A program made the position numbers and the translations under genes. The notes beneath the pieces were generated by a model that made no database searches, was not told where the DNA came from, and saw only the letters and a list, made by a program, of their open reading frames with translations. From the NCBI GenBank assembly GCA_900470805.1, contig UCCA01000020.1, positions 1 to 64,000 on the forward strand: 64,000 nt of DNA. Direction: 5' to 3'. Shown here piece by piece: positions 27,853 through 35,590 of this stretch. The DNA is from Hyphomicrobiales bacterium. Lineage in GTDB: Bacteria; Pseudomonadota; Alphaproteobacteria; Rhizobiales; Rhizobiaceae. Position 1 is the first letter of the stretch, and every line of letters starts with the position of its first letter.

Positions 27853-28647
27853 ATGAAGCAGTATCTCGATCTCTTGAACCACGTGATGGAAAGCGGCACC
27901 GATCGCGGCGACCGCACCGGAACCGGCACGCGCTCGGTGTTCGGCTATCAGATGCGCTTCGACCTGCAGGAAGGCTTTCCTGTTCTCACCACCAAGAAGC
28001 TGCACCTGCGCTCGATCATCCACGAACTGCTGTGGTTTCTGAAGGGCGAGACCAATATCGCCTATCTCAAGGAGAACGGCGTCTCGATCTGGGACGAGTG
28101 GGCCGACGAGAACGGCGATCTCGGACCTGTCTACGGCGCCCAGTGGCGGTCTTGGCCGGCGCCTGACGGCGGCCATATCGACCAGATCGCCAATCTGGTG
28201 TCCGGGCTGATCAAAAACCCGAATTCGCGCCGTCATATCGTCTCGGCCTGGAACCCGGCCGAAGTGGACAACATGGCGCTGCCGCCATGCCACTGCCTGT
28301 TCCAGTTCTATGTCGCCGATGGGAAGCTGTCGTGCCAGCTCTATCAGCGGTCGGCGGACGTGTTTCTGGGCGTTCCGTTCAACATCGCCTCCTACGCGCT
28401 GCTGACGATGATGGTCGCGCAGGTGACCGGGCTGAAGCTCGGTGATTTCGTCCATACGCTCGGCGATACGCATATCTATCACAATCATTTCGAGCAGGCG
28501 AAGCTGCAGCTGACGCGCAAGCCGAAGCCGCTGCCGTTCATGCGCATCAACCCCTATGTGAAGGATATCTTCAGCTTCACCTTCGAGGATTTCGAACTCG
28601 TCGGCTACGAGGCCGATGCCAGCATCAAGGCGCCGATTGCCGTCTGA
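27853..28647 (+). CDS. thyA: Thymidylate synthase
   Basis: This 264-residue enzyme makes dTMP from dUMP using methylene-tetrahydrofolate, producing dihydrofolate. The length equals that of E. coli ThyA. The catalytic Cys146 sits in ALPPCHCLFQFY. The phosphate-binding Arg region (DRGDRTGTGT) and the SRRHIVSAWNP segment are present. Dihydrofolate reductase follows 16 bases downstream, so the two enzymes of the thymidylate cycle are made together. Confidence 0.98.
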   Translation: MKQYLDLLNHVMESGTDRGDRTGTGTRSVFGYQMRFDLQEGFPVLTTKKLHLRSIIHELLWFLKGETNIAYLKENGVSIWDEWADENGDLGPVYGAQWRSWPAPDGGHIDQIANLVSGLIKNPNSRRHIVSAWNPAEVDNMALPPCHCLFQFYVADGKLSCQLYQRSADVFLGVPFNIASYALLTMMVAQVTGLKLGDFVHTLGDTHIYHNHFEQAKLQLTRKPKPLPFMRINPYVKDIFSFTFEDFELVGYEADASIKAPIAV

Positions 28648-28663
28648 TCCGGAGAGTCCCGTC

Positions 28664-29176
28664 ATGTCCGATATCCGCAAGACAATCGTGGTGGCCGCCG
28701 CGTGCAACGGCATCATCGGCCGCGACGGCGACATGCCATGGCGGCTGTCGACCGACCTCAAGCGGTTCAAGGCGCTGACATCGGGCAAGCCCGTCATCAT
28801 GGGGCGCAAGACCTATGATTCGATCGGCCGGCCGCTGCCCGGGCGGCCGAACGTGGTGATTTCACGGTCGAACGTGATCGATCACCCTGATGTCATGACC
28901 GTGACGTCGCTGCCGGAAGCGATTGCCCTGGCGGAGGTTCTGGCGGCGGAGAAGGGCGAGCACGAAATCTGCATCATCGGCGGCGGGCAGATCTATGCCC
29001 AGGCGATGGATATCGCCGATCGTCTGTGCGTCACCCATGTGGAGACCGAGGTCGAGGGCGACACGTCTTTGCCTGAGATCGATGCGGATATCTGGATCGC
29101 CGGCGAGACGATCGAGGTGCCTGCGGGCGAGAAGGACAGCTTTCCCACGCGTTTCGTCGTTTATGACAGGCGTTGA
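28664..29176 (+). CDS. folA: Dihydrofolate reductase
   Basis: This 170-residue enzyme regenerates tetrahydrofolate with NADPH. Visible features are the NGIIGRDGDMPWRLSTDLKRF substrate loop (in parts) with the catalytic Asp31, the cofactor-binding IMGRKTYDSIGRPLPGR segment and IIGGGQIYAQA. GGAGA precedes the ATG at 28664. It is the second gene after thyA. Confidence 0.97.
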   Translation: MSDIRKTIVVAAACNGIIGRDGDMPWRLSTDLKRFKALTSGKPVIMGRKTYDSIGRPLPGRPNVVISRSNVIDHPDVMTVTSLPEAIALAEVLAAEKGEHEICIIGGGQIYAQAMDIADRLCVTHVETEVEGDTSLPEIDADIWIAGETIEVPAGEKDSFPTRFVVYDRR

Positions 29177-29331
29177 GCGCTGAAAACCAACTATCTCTCG
29201 AAGAAATATGACCAACTTCCCGATGCCGCGTTGAAAGCTGATGCGGCGATACCTATAACGGTCTCGAGCGCGAATATCCGCCGCCCCCGTGGGTAAAGCG
29301 ATCGCATAATGTAACGAACAACGAGGTTTTG

Positions 29332-30426
29332 ATGCCCTGGAGCAATCAGAATGGCGGCGGCGGCCCTTGGGGCGGCGGCGGCGGTGGAGGAAATAATCAG
29401 GGACCATGGGGGCAAGGGCCGAACCGTCCGCGCGGCGGTGGTGGCGGCGGCAAAGGCGGACCGCCTGATCTCGAGGAGATCATCCGCCGTGGTCAGGACC
29501 GGCTGCGCGGCGTCGTGCCCGGTGGGTTCAACACGGGCGTGCTGCTGATCGTTGCGGCGATCATCGTCGCGTTCTGGCTGTTCCAGTCGATCTACATGGT
29601 GCAGCCGGACGAACGTGGCGTCGAGTTGCGCTTCGGTAGCCCGAAGCAGGAAGTTTCGATGCCAGGCCTGCATTTCCATCTTTGGCCGATGGAAACAGTC
29701 GAAATCGTCAAGGTCACGGTGCAGCAGCAGAACATCGGCGCGACGTCGTCTTCGTCGTCAAACGGCCTGATGCTGTCGGGCGACCAGAACATTCTCAACG
29801 TGCAGTTCTCGGTGTTCTTCACCGTGACCGACCCGAAGGCCTATCTCTTCAACGTCGAGAATCCGGCCGAAACGCTGCAGCAGGTCGCCGAAAGCGCCAT
29901 GCGCGAAGTCGTCGGTCGTCGTCCCGCACAGGACGCGTTCCGCGACAATCGTCAGCCGATCGAGACCGAAGTGGCTGCGATCGTGCAGGGCACGATGGAT
30001 CGCTACAAGAGCGGCATGTCGATCAACGCAATCACCATCCAGGACGTAGCACCACCGCGTGAAGTCGCCGATGCCTTCGAAGAAGTGCAGCGTGCAGACC
30101 AGGACAAGCAGCGTCTCGTCGAAGAAGCGAACCAGTATGCCAACCAGAAGCTCGGACAGGCCCGCGGTGACGCGGCGCAGATTCGTGAAGCGGCTGCCGC
30201 ATACAAGGACCGCGTCGTCAAGGAAGCGGAAGGTGAGGCGCAGCGCTTCAACTCCGTCAACGACGAATACAGCAAGGCTCCCGAAGTGACCCGCAAGCGA
30301 CTGTTCCTGGAAACCATGGAACAGGTGCTGAAGAATTCCAAGAAGGTCATCATCGACGAGAAGCAGGGGGTCGTGCCCTATCTGCCGCTCAACGAAATCG
30401 GCAAGCCGTCGCAGCAGGGAGGTTGA
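29332..30426 (+). CDS. hflK: HflK, SPFH-domain regulator of FtsH protease
   Basis: This 364-residue membrane protein forms the HflK-HflC cage around the FtsH protease. A very Gly-rich N-terminus (about residues 8-42) precedes a single membrane span (about 67-87). The SPFH/band-7 domain starts at QPDERGVELRFG. A long helical coiled coil (about 240-320) follows, then the C-terminal VVPYLPLNEI. The ATG at 29332 has GAGG upstream. It is separated by 3 bases from hflC. Confidence 0.97.
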   Translation: MPWSNQNGGGGPWGGGGGGGNNQGPWGQGPNRPRGGGGGGKGGPPDLEEIIRRGQDRLRGVVPGGFNTGVLLIVAAIIVAFWLFQSIYMVQPDERGVELRFGSPKQEVSMPGLHFHLWPMETVEIVKVTVQQQNIGATSSSSSNGLMLSGDQNILNVQFSVFFTVTDPKAYLFNVENPAETLQQVAESAMREVVGRRPAQDAFRDNRQPIETEVAAIVQGTMDRYKSGMSINAITIQDVAPPREVADAFEEVQRADQDKQRLVEEANQYANQKLGQARGDAAQIREAAAAYKDRVVKEAEGEAQRFNSVNDEYSKAPEVTRKRLFLETMEQVLKNSKKVIIDEKQGVVPYLPLNEIGKPSQQGG

Positions 30427-30429
30427 TCC

Positions 30430-31374
30430 ATGACTTCGAATAAACTTCCCATCTTTCTCATCGTTCTCGCCGTTATCCTCGTGGCCGTCTATTCGTCGGT
30501 CTTCGTGGTCAATGCGCGCGAACAGGCGATCGTCGTGCGCTTCGGTCAGATCCAGTCGGTGAAGACCGAGCCGGGCATCTACTTCAAGCTGCCCTTCACC
30601 TTCGCCGATGCCGATCGCGTCCAGATCGTCGAGAAGCAGGCACTGCGCTTCGACCTCGACAACATCCGCGTCCAGGTGCGTGGCGGTGCGACGTTCGACG
30701 TCGATGCCTTCGTGATCTACGACATCCGCGATGTCCGTCGCTTCCGCGAAACGGTGTCGGGCGATCGCGAATCCGCCGAGGCCCGTCTGCGCACGCAGCT
30801 CGATTCGTCGCTGCGCCGCGTCTACGGTCTGCGTGATTTCGATGCGGCTCTTTCCGAAGAGCGCGTGGCGATGATGCTCGAGGTTCGTGACGACCTGCAC
30901 CGGGATGCCGAGGCGCTTGGCCTCAACATCCAGGACGTGCGTATCCGCCGTACCGATCTGACGCGCGAAGTGGCGCCGAAGACATACGACCGCATGCGCG
31001 CCGAGCGTCTCGCCGAAGCCGAGCTTCTGCGTGCGCAGGGCGGCGAAGAAGGCCAGCGCCGTCGCGCCATCGCCGATAGACAGGTTGTCGAGATCACCGC
31101 TGAAGCCCAGCGTGACTCGGAAATCCTGCGCGGTGAGGGCGAAGCGGAACGAAGCCGTCTGTTTGCGGATGCGTTCAGCAAGAACCCGAACTTCTTCGAG
31201 TTCTACCGCTCGATGGCGGCCTACACCACGGCGATGTCCTCGCAGGACACGACGCTGGTGCTGTCGCCAAACTCCGAGTTCTTCCGCTATTTCAACAGCG
31301 CATCCGGCCAGCCGGGCGGCGTTCCTCCGGCAGCGATCAACCTGCCGCCGGTGCCTGCCGCACCGGCGAACTGA
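30430..31374 (+). CDS. hflC: HflC, SPFH-domain partner of HflK
   Basis: This 314-residue partner of HflK has an N-terminal membrane span (IFLIVLAVILVAVYSSVFVV), an SPFH domain beginning NAREQAIVVRFGQI and a long helical region. The C-terminus contains the segment FFEFYRSMAAYTTAM, conserved in HflC, and ends in a Pro-rich tail. It is in an operon with hflK. Confidence 0.97.
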   Translation: MTSNKLPIFLIVLAVILVAVYSSVFVVNAREQAIVVRFGQIQSVKTEPGIYFKLPFTFADADRVQIVEKQALRFDLDNIRVQVRGGATFDVDAFVIYDIRDVRRFRETVSGDRESAEARLRTQLDSSLRRVYGLRDFDAALSEERVAMMLEVRDDLHRDAEALGLNIQDVRIRRTDLTREVAPKTYDRMRAERLAEAELLRAQGGEEGQRRRAIADRQVVEITAEAQRDSEILRGEGEAERSRLFADAFSKNPNFFEFYRSMAAYTTAMSSQDTTLVLSPNSEFFRYFNSASGQPGGVPPAAINLPPVPAAPAN

Positions 31375-31403
31375 TCGCCGATTTCTACGCGTTGAAAACA
31401 TTG

Positions 31404-31430
31404 GGGGCTGGCATCTTGCCGGCCCCTTTT
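31404..31430 (+). terminator. Rho-independent terminator after hflC
   Basis: GGGGCTGGC and GCCGGCCCC pair over 9 positions (one G-T) around ATCTT, followed by TTTT-ATTTT. It separates hflKC from the degP transcript. Confidence 0.88.
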
Positions 31431-31577
31431 ATTTTAGGGGTTCTTTGCATCGGCCGTGCGCATCGTCCCGACCCCACGCAGATTGCACGGGATTTCGCGA
31501 AAAGGTGATTTCACCCTCCATCATTACGCCTTATGCTCGTGGTCAGAGTGCGCTTTTGACACACATGAGGATGCTTG

Positions 31578-33170
31578 ATGGCCCCCACGATCCGCCCGAC
31601 CTATAGACGATCGATTGCGCTTCTGGCCGGGGCTGCAATGCTGGCTAATGTCGGTTTCGCAGGCGTGGTTCATGCGCAGACGACACCGCCGACCAACGGG
31701 CCGGCCTCGGTTGCCGATCTCGCCGAGGGGTTGCTCGATGCCGTCGTCAACATCTCGACATCGCAGAACGTCAAGGACGACGAGGGTGCCGGACCTGCGC
31801 CGCGCGCACCGGACGGATCGCCGTTCCAGGAGTTCTTCAACGACTTTTTTAATAAGCAGAAGGGTAAGCCGGGCGGCAACCACAATGTCAGCTCGCTCGG
31901 CTCCGGCTTCGTCATCGACCCGCAGGGCTTCATCGTCACTAACAACCACGTGATCGAAGGCGCCGACGATATCGAGGTGAATTTCGCCGACGGCAGCAAG
32001 CTGAAGGCCAAGCTGATCGGGACCGATACGAAGACCGACCTTTCGGTACTGAAGGTCGAGCCCAAGAAGCCGTTGAAATCAGTGAAGTTCGGCGATTCCA
32101 GCGGCATGCGCATCGGCGACTGGGTGATGGCGATCGGCAATCCGTTCGGCTTTGGCGGATCGGTGACGGTCGGCATCATTTCCGGGCGCGGCCGCAACAT
32201 CAATGCCGGCCCCTACGACAACTTCATCCAGACCGATGCGGCGATCAACAAGGGCAACTCCGGCGGCCCGCTGTTCAACATGAAGGGCGAAGTGATCGGT
32301 ATCAACACGGCGATCATCTCGCCGAGCGGTGGCTCCATCGGCATCGGTTTCTCGGTGCCATCGGAACTTGCCTCAGGGGTGGTCGACCAGCTGCGCGAAT
32401 TCGGCGAGACACGCCGAGGCTGGCTGGGCGTGCGCATCCAGCCGGTGACCGACGACGTGGCCGACAGCCTCGGCCTGTCGAGCGCCAAGGGCGCGCTTGT
32501 CGCCGGCGTCATCAAGGGTGGACCTGTCGATGACGGGTCCATCAAGGCAGGTGACGTGATCCTGAAGTTCGACGGCAAGCCGGTCAACGAGATGCGCGAT
32601 CTTCCGCGCGTCGTTGCCGAAAGCCCCGTCGGCAAGGCCGTCGATGTCGTGGTTTTGCGCGAGGGCAAGGAGCAGACCGTCAAGGTGACGCTCGGACGCC
32701 TCGAGGACAGCGATCAGGCGGCAGCAGCCGAATCCGGCGCCGACGGCGGCGTGATCAATCCGGATCCCGACGAAAACCAGGACATGGACCAGCCGGACGG
32801 CGATCAGGCTCAGCCGATGCCCGACGGCAAGGGGACACCGGCCACGCCGGCACAGCCCGATGCCGCCGATTCCAAGGACGTTCTCGGTCTTTCGCTTTCG
32901 GCCCTGAGCGCGGAGACACGCAAGTCCTTCGGCATCGCCGAAAGCGTCGATGGCGTGCTGGTCGCCGAGGTCAAGCCCGGTTCGCTGGCGGCCGAAAAGG
33001 GTCTGAAGGCCGGCGACGTGATCGTCGAAGTGGCTCAGGAATTCATGCGCTCGCCGGATGCCGTGGCGACCAAGGTGCAATCGCTGAAGCAGGAAGGCCG
33101 GCGCAACGCGCAGATGATGATCGCTTCGGGCAACGGCGACCTGCGGTTTGTCGCGGTGCCGATGGAGTAG
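31578..33170 (+). CDS. degP: Periplasmic serine endoprotease DegP/HtrA (Do family)
   Basis: This 530-residue envelope protease-chaperone has a signal peptide at residues 1-34 ending in VHA. Its catalytic triad is His124 (NNHVIEG), Asp154 (KTDLSVL) and Ser228 (GNSGGPLFN). Two PDZ domains follow (about 285-385 and 435-520), separated by an acidic Pro/Asp/Gln-rich linker around 395-430. GAGG precedes the ATG at 31578. The gene has its own leader behind the hflC terminator, and the set shares envelope quality control as a theme. Confidence 0.97.
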   Translation: MAPTIRPTYRRSIALLAGAAMLANVGFAGVVHAQTTPPTNGPASVADLAEGLLDAVVNISTSQNVKDDEGAGPAPRAPDGSPFQEFFNDFFNKQKGKPGGNHNVSSLGSGFVIDPQGFIVTNNHVIEGADDIEVNFADGSKLKAKLIGTDTKTDLSVLKVEPKKPLKSVKFGDSSGMRIGDWVMAIGNPFGFGGSVTVGIISGRGRNINAGPYDNFIQTDAAINKGNSGGPLFNMKGEVIGINTAIISPSGGSIGIGFSVPSELASGVVDQLREFGETRRGWLGVRIQPVTDDVADSLGLSSAKGALVAGVIKGGPVDDGSIKAGDVILKFDGKPVNEMRDLPRVVAESPVGKAVDVVVLREGKEQTVKVTLGRLEDSDQAAAAESGADGGVINPDPDENQDMDQPDGDQAQPMPDGKGTPATPAQPDAADSKDVLGLSLSALSAETRKSFGIAESVDGVLVAEVKPGSLAAEKGLKAGDVIVEVAQEFMRSPDAVATKVQSLKQEGRRNAQMMIASGNGDLRFVAVPME

Positions 33171-33207
33171 TATTTTCTGGGGAAGCTGGGCGCCGTGTGT
33201 CCAGAAT

Positions 33208-33774
33208 TCAGCGCGGCTCGAGGCTCCAATCGGCGCTGCTTAACGCATAGAGCACATGCCGCTTGAGATGGGGATGGCTGTCGGGCACGGACGGGTGATC
33301 GAAGTCGCGGGCAGGGACGTGACGCATGCCGATGCGCTGCATCACCGCGGTCGAGCGGTGGTTGTCGGTCACGGCGAAGGAAACGATTTCAGGCAGGTCG
33401 TGATTGATGAAGCCGTGGGCCAAGGCTGCCTTGGCGGCTTCCGTCACATAACCCTTGCCCCAGTGGCGCTTCGCCAATCTCCATCCGATCTCCACGGTAT
33501 TCTTTGGCAGGAAGGGTTCTAGTTCGGGGACCCAGAGGCCGCAGAAGCCGATTGGTTCGTCGGTGTCCCGCAGGACCACCGCGTAGAAGCCGAGACCGGT
33601 CGTTGCGATGGCGTCGCGGATGTGGTTGAACACCTCGTCGGATTCGGCTCGTGTGCGGTGGTGGGCGAAGAATTCCATCACCGCGGGATCGGAGTTGATC
33701 TCATGGAAGAGATCCCGATCGCTTTCCAGCCAGTTGCGCAGGACGAGGCGCTCGGTCGCAGCGATCAGGGTCAT
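33208..33774 (-). CDS. GNAT N-acetyltransferase, RimJ/RimL-like
   Basis: This 188-residue acetyltransferase has the GNAT fold, with the acetyl-CoA loop region RHWGKGYVTEAAKAAL and the ERLVLRNW start typical of ribosomal-protein-serine acetyltransferase relatives. The substrate is unknown. It overlaps the end of serB by 4 bases, so the two are co-transcribed. Confidence 0.88.
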   Translation of the reverse strand: MTLIAATERLVLRNWLESDRDLFHEINSDPAVMEFFAHHRTRAESDEVFNHIRDAIATTGLGFYAVVLRDTDEPIGFCGLWVPELEPFLPKNTVEIGWRLAKRHWGKGYVTEAAKAALAHGFINHDLPEIVSFAVTDNHRSTAVMQRIGMRHVPARDFDHPSVPDSHPHLKRHVLYALSSADWSLEPR

Positions 33775-34661
33775 GGGATAACGAAATCCGTCTTGCGGTA
33801 GCCCTGGATGTAGAGGAGAGCCGTGAGGTCGCCGTGGTTGATCTGGATCTTCGCTTCGGCGGCGACGGCGGGCTTGGCGTGGAGGGCGACACCGGCGCCT
33901 GCGAGGTGGAGCATGCCGAGATCGTTGGCGCCGTCGCCGACAGCCATTGCCTCGTCAGGGGAAATGCCGAGCTCTGCCGCAATGTCCTTGAGCGCGTCGA
34001 CCTTGGCCTGCTTGCCGAGGATCGGTTCGGCGACGAAGCCGGTGAGATAACCATTTTCCTCGAGCAGGATGTTGGCGCGGTTTTGGTCGAAGCCAAGGGT
34101 GGCGGCGATGCGGCTGGTGAAGACGGTGAAGCCGCCGGAGACGAGGGCTGAGTAGTAGCCTTTCGACTTCATGGTGGCAATCAGTTCGAGGCCGCCCGGC
34201 GTCAGGGTAATGCGCTTGGCGATGACCTCGTCGACCACGGAAATGGGCAGGCCCTTCAACAGCGCGACGCGTTCGCGCAGAGCCGGTTCGAAGGCGATTT
34301 CGCCGTTCATGGCGCGGGCGGTGATCAGCGCCACCTTGTCCTTGAGGCCGACTTCGGCGGCAAGCTCGTCGATGCATTCCTGGCCGATCATCGTCGAATC
34401 CATGTCGGCGATCAAAAGCTTTTTGCGGCGGGTTTCCTGTTCCTGGATGACGAGATCGATCGGAGCCGTGCCTGTGATGGCCGAGATGGCGGCTCTGGCG
34501 GCCGCTTCGTCGGTTCCATCGCGCAGCGCGATATCGCATGCGATCCCGTCGGCAAGCCAGTAGAGACCGCCGGCCTTCGTCGCCTCGGCAGCCTTCTCGG
34601 CGATGTCTGGCGTGAGAACAGGATTTGACGGATTGGCAACAAGCGTGGCAACGAGGGCCAT
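33771..34661 (-). CDS. serB: Phosphoserine phosphatase SerB
   Basis: This is a 296-residue HAD-superfamily enzyme that performs the last step of serine synthesis. The catalytic DMDST (residues 86-90) gives the nucleophile Asp86 and the acid Asp88. The VSGGFTVF motif and the GDGANDLGML motif complete the HAD set. An N-terminal regulatory segment of about 80 residues precedes the core. The ATG at 34661 overlaps the start of divergently read miaA, which is unusually tight. Confidence 0.96.
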   Translation of the reverse strand: MALVATLVANPSNPVLTPDIAEKAAEATKAGGLYWLADGIACDIALRDGTDEAAARAAISAITGTAPIDLVIQEQETRRKKLLIADMDSTMIGQECIDELAAEVGLKDKVALITARAMNGEIAFEPALRERVALLKGLPISVVDEVIAKRITLTPGGLELIATMKSKGYYSALVSGGFTVFTSRIAATLGFDQNRANILLEENGYLTGFVAEPILGKQAKVDALKDIAAELGISPDEAMAVGDGANDLGMLHLAGAGVALHAKPAVAAEAKIQINHGDLTALLYIQGYRKTDFVIP

Positions 34662-34662
34662 G

Positions 34663-35553
34663 ATGGAAAACCTTCTGAACGCAATGGATGCGATCCTGAT
34701 AACCGGGCCGACCGCCAGCGGCAAGTCCGCGCTCGCCGTCGAGCTTGCGAAACGTCACGATGGCGTGGTGATCAATGCCGACAGCATGCAGGTCTACGAT
34801 ACGCTGCGTGTGCTGACGGCGCGGCCTTCGGACGAGGACATGCAGGGAGTGGAGCACTGTCTCTATGGCCATGTGCCCGCCGGACGGGCCTATTCGACCG
34901 GGGCATGGCTGCGCGACGTGACGGCGCTTCTGCCGCGGTTGCGGGCGCAAGCGCGGTTGCCGGTGTTCGTCGGCGGCACGGGGCTCTATTTCAAGGCGCT
35001 CACCGGCGGGCTCTCCGACATGCCTGAAATCCCTGAGGCGATTCGCACCCGGCTTCGGGCGCGGTTGCTCGACGAGGGCGGGGCGGGGCTGCATGCGGAA
35101 CTGGAAGCGCGCGATCCCGGTGTCGCCGCAGCGCTCAGTCCGCAGGACGGGCAGAGGATCGTGCGGGCGCTTGAAGTGCTTGATGTCACCGGCCGATCCA
35201 TCGCGGAGCTGCAGGGCAAGAGTGGCCCGATGATTGTCGATCCTGACAAGGCCGAGAAGATCGTGGTTCTGCCTGAGCGCGATCTGCTGCACCAGCGGAT
35301 CAACGGCCGTTTCGAGGCGATGCTGGCGCAGGGCGCGGAGGATGAGGTGAGGGCGCTTCTGGCCCTATCGCTGCCAGCAGAGATGCCCGTCATGAAGGCA
35401 ATCGGCGTGACGCAGATCGCGGCGATGTTCGACGGACAGATGACGCGGGCCGAGATGCTGGAAAAGGGTTCGGCGGCGACGCGGCAATATGCCAAGCGGC
35501 AGATGACATGGTTCCGCAACCAGATGGACGAGAGTTGGCAGCGTCGGGCGTGA
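34663..35553 (+). CDS. miaA: tRNA dimethylallyltransferase MiaA
   Basis: This 296-residue enzyme transfers an isopentenyl group to A37 of UNN-reading tRNAs. The P-loop GPTASGKS is at residues 15-22. The INADSMQVYDTLRVLTARP segment, FVGGTGLYFKAL and the C-terminal TRQYAKRQMTWFRNQ are characteristic. GAGG precedes the ATG at 34663; ATGs at 34660 and 34684 are alternatives. Its 5' end overlaps the divergent serB start. Confidence 0.96.
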   Translation: MENLLNAMDAILITGPTASGKSALAVELAKRHDGVVINADSMQVYDTLRVLTARPSDEDMQGVEHCLYGHVPAGRAYSTGAWLRDVTALLPRLRAQARLPVFVGGTGLYFKALTGGLSDMPEIPEAIRTRLRARLLDEGGAGLHAELEARDPGVAAALSPQDGQRIVRALEVLDVTGRSIAELQGKSGPMIVDPDKAEKIVVLPERDLLHQRINGRFEAMLAQGAEDEVRALLALSLPAEMPVMKAIGVTQIAAMFDGQMTRAEMLEKGSAATRQYAKRQMTWFRNQMDESWQRRA

Positions 35554-35590
35554 ACCTAGTGGACCGGCGCATATATGGGCGGCGCCGACC

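Noticed and set aside
29758..31401. A 547-residue minus-strand frame opposite hflK and hflC
   Set aside because: It spans two genuine genes on the other strand and has shadow composition.
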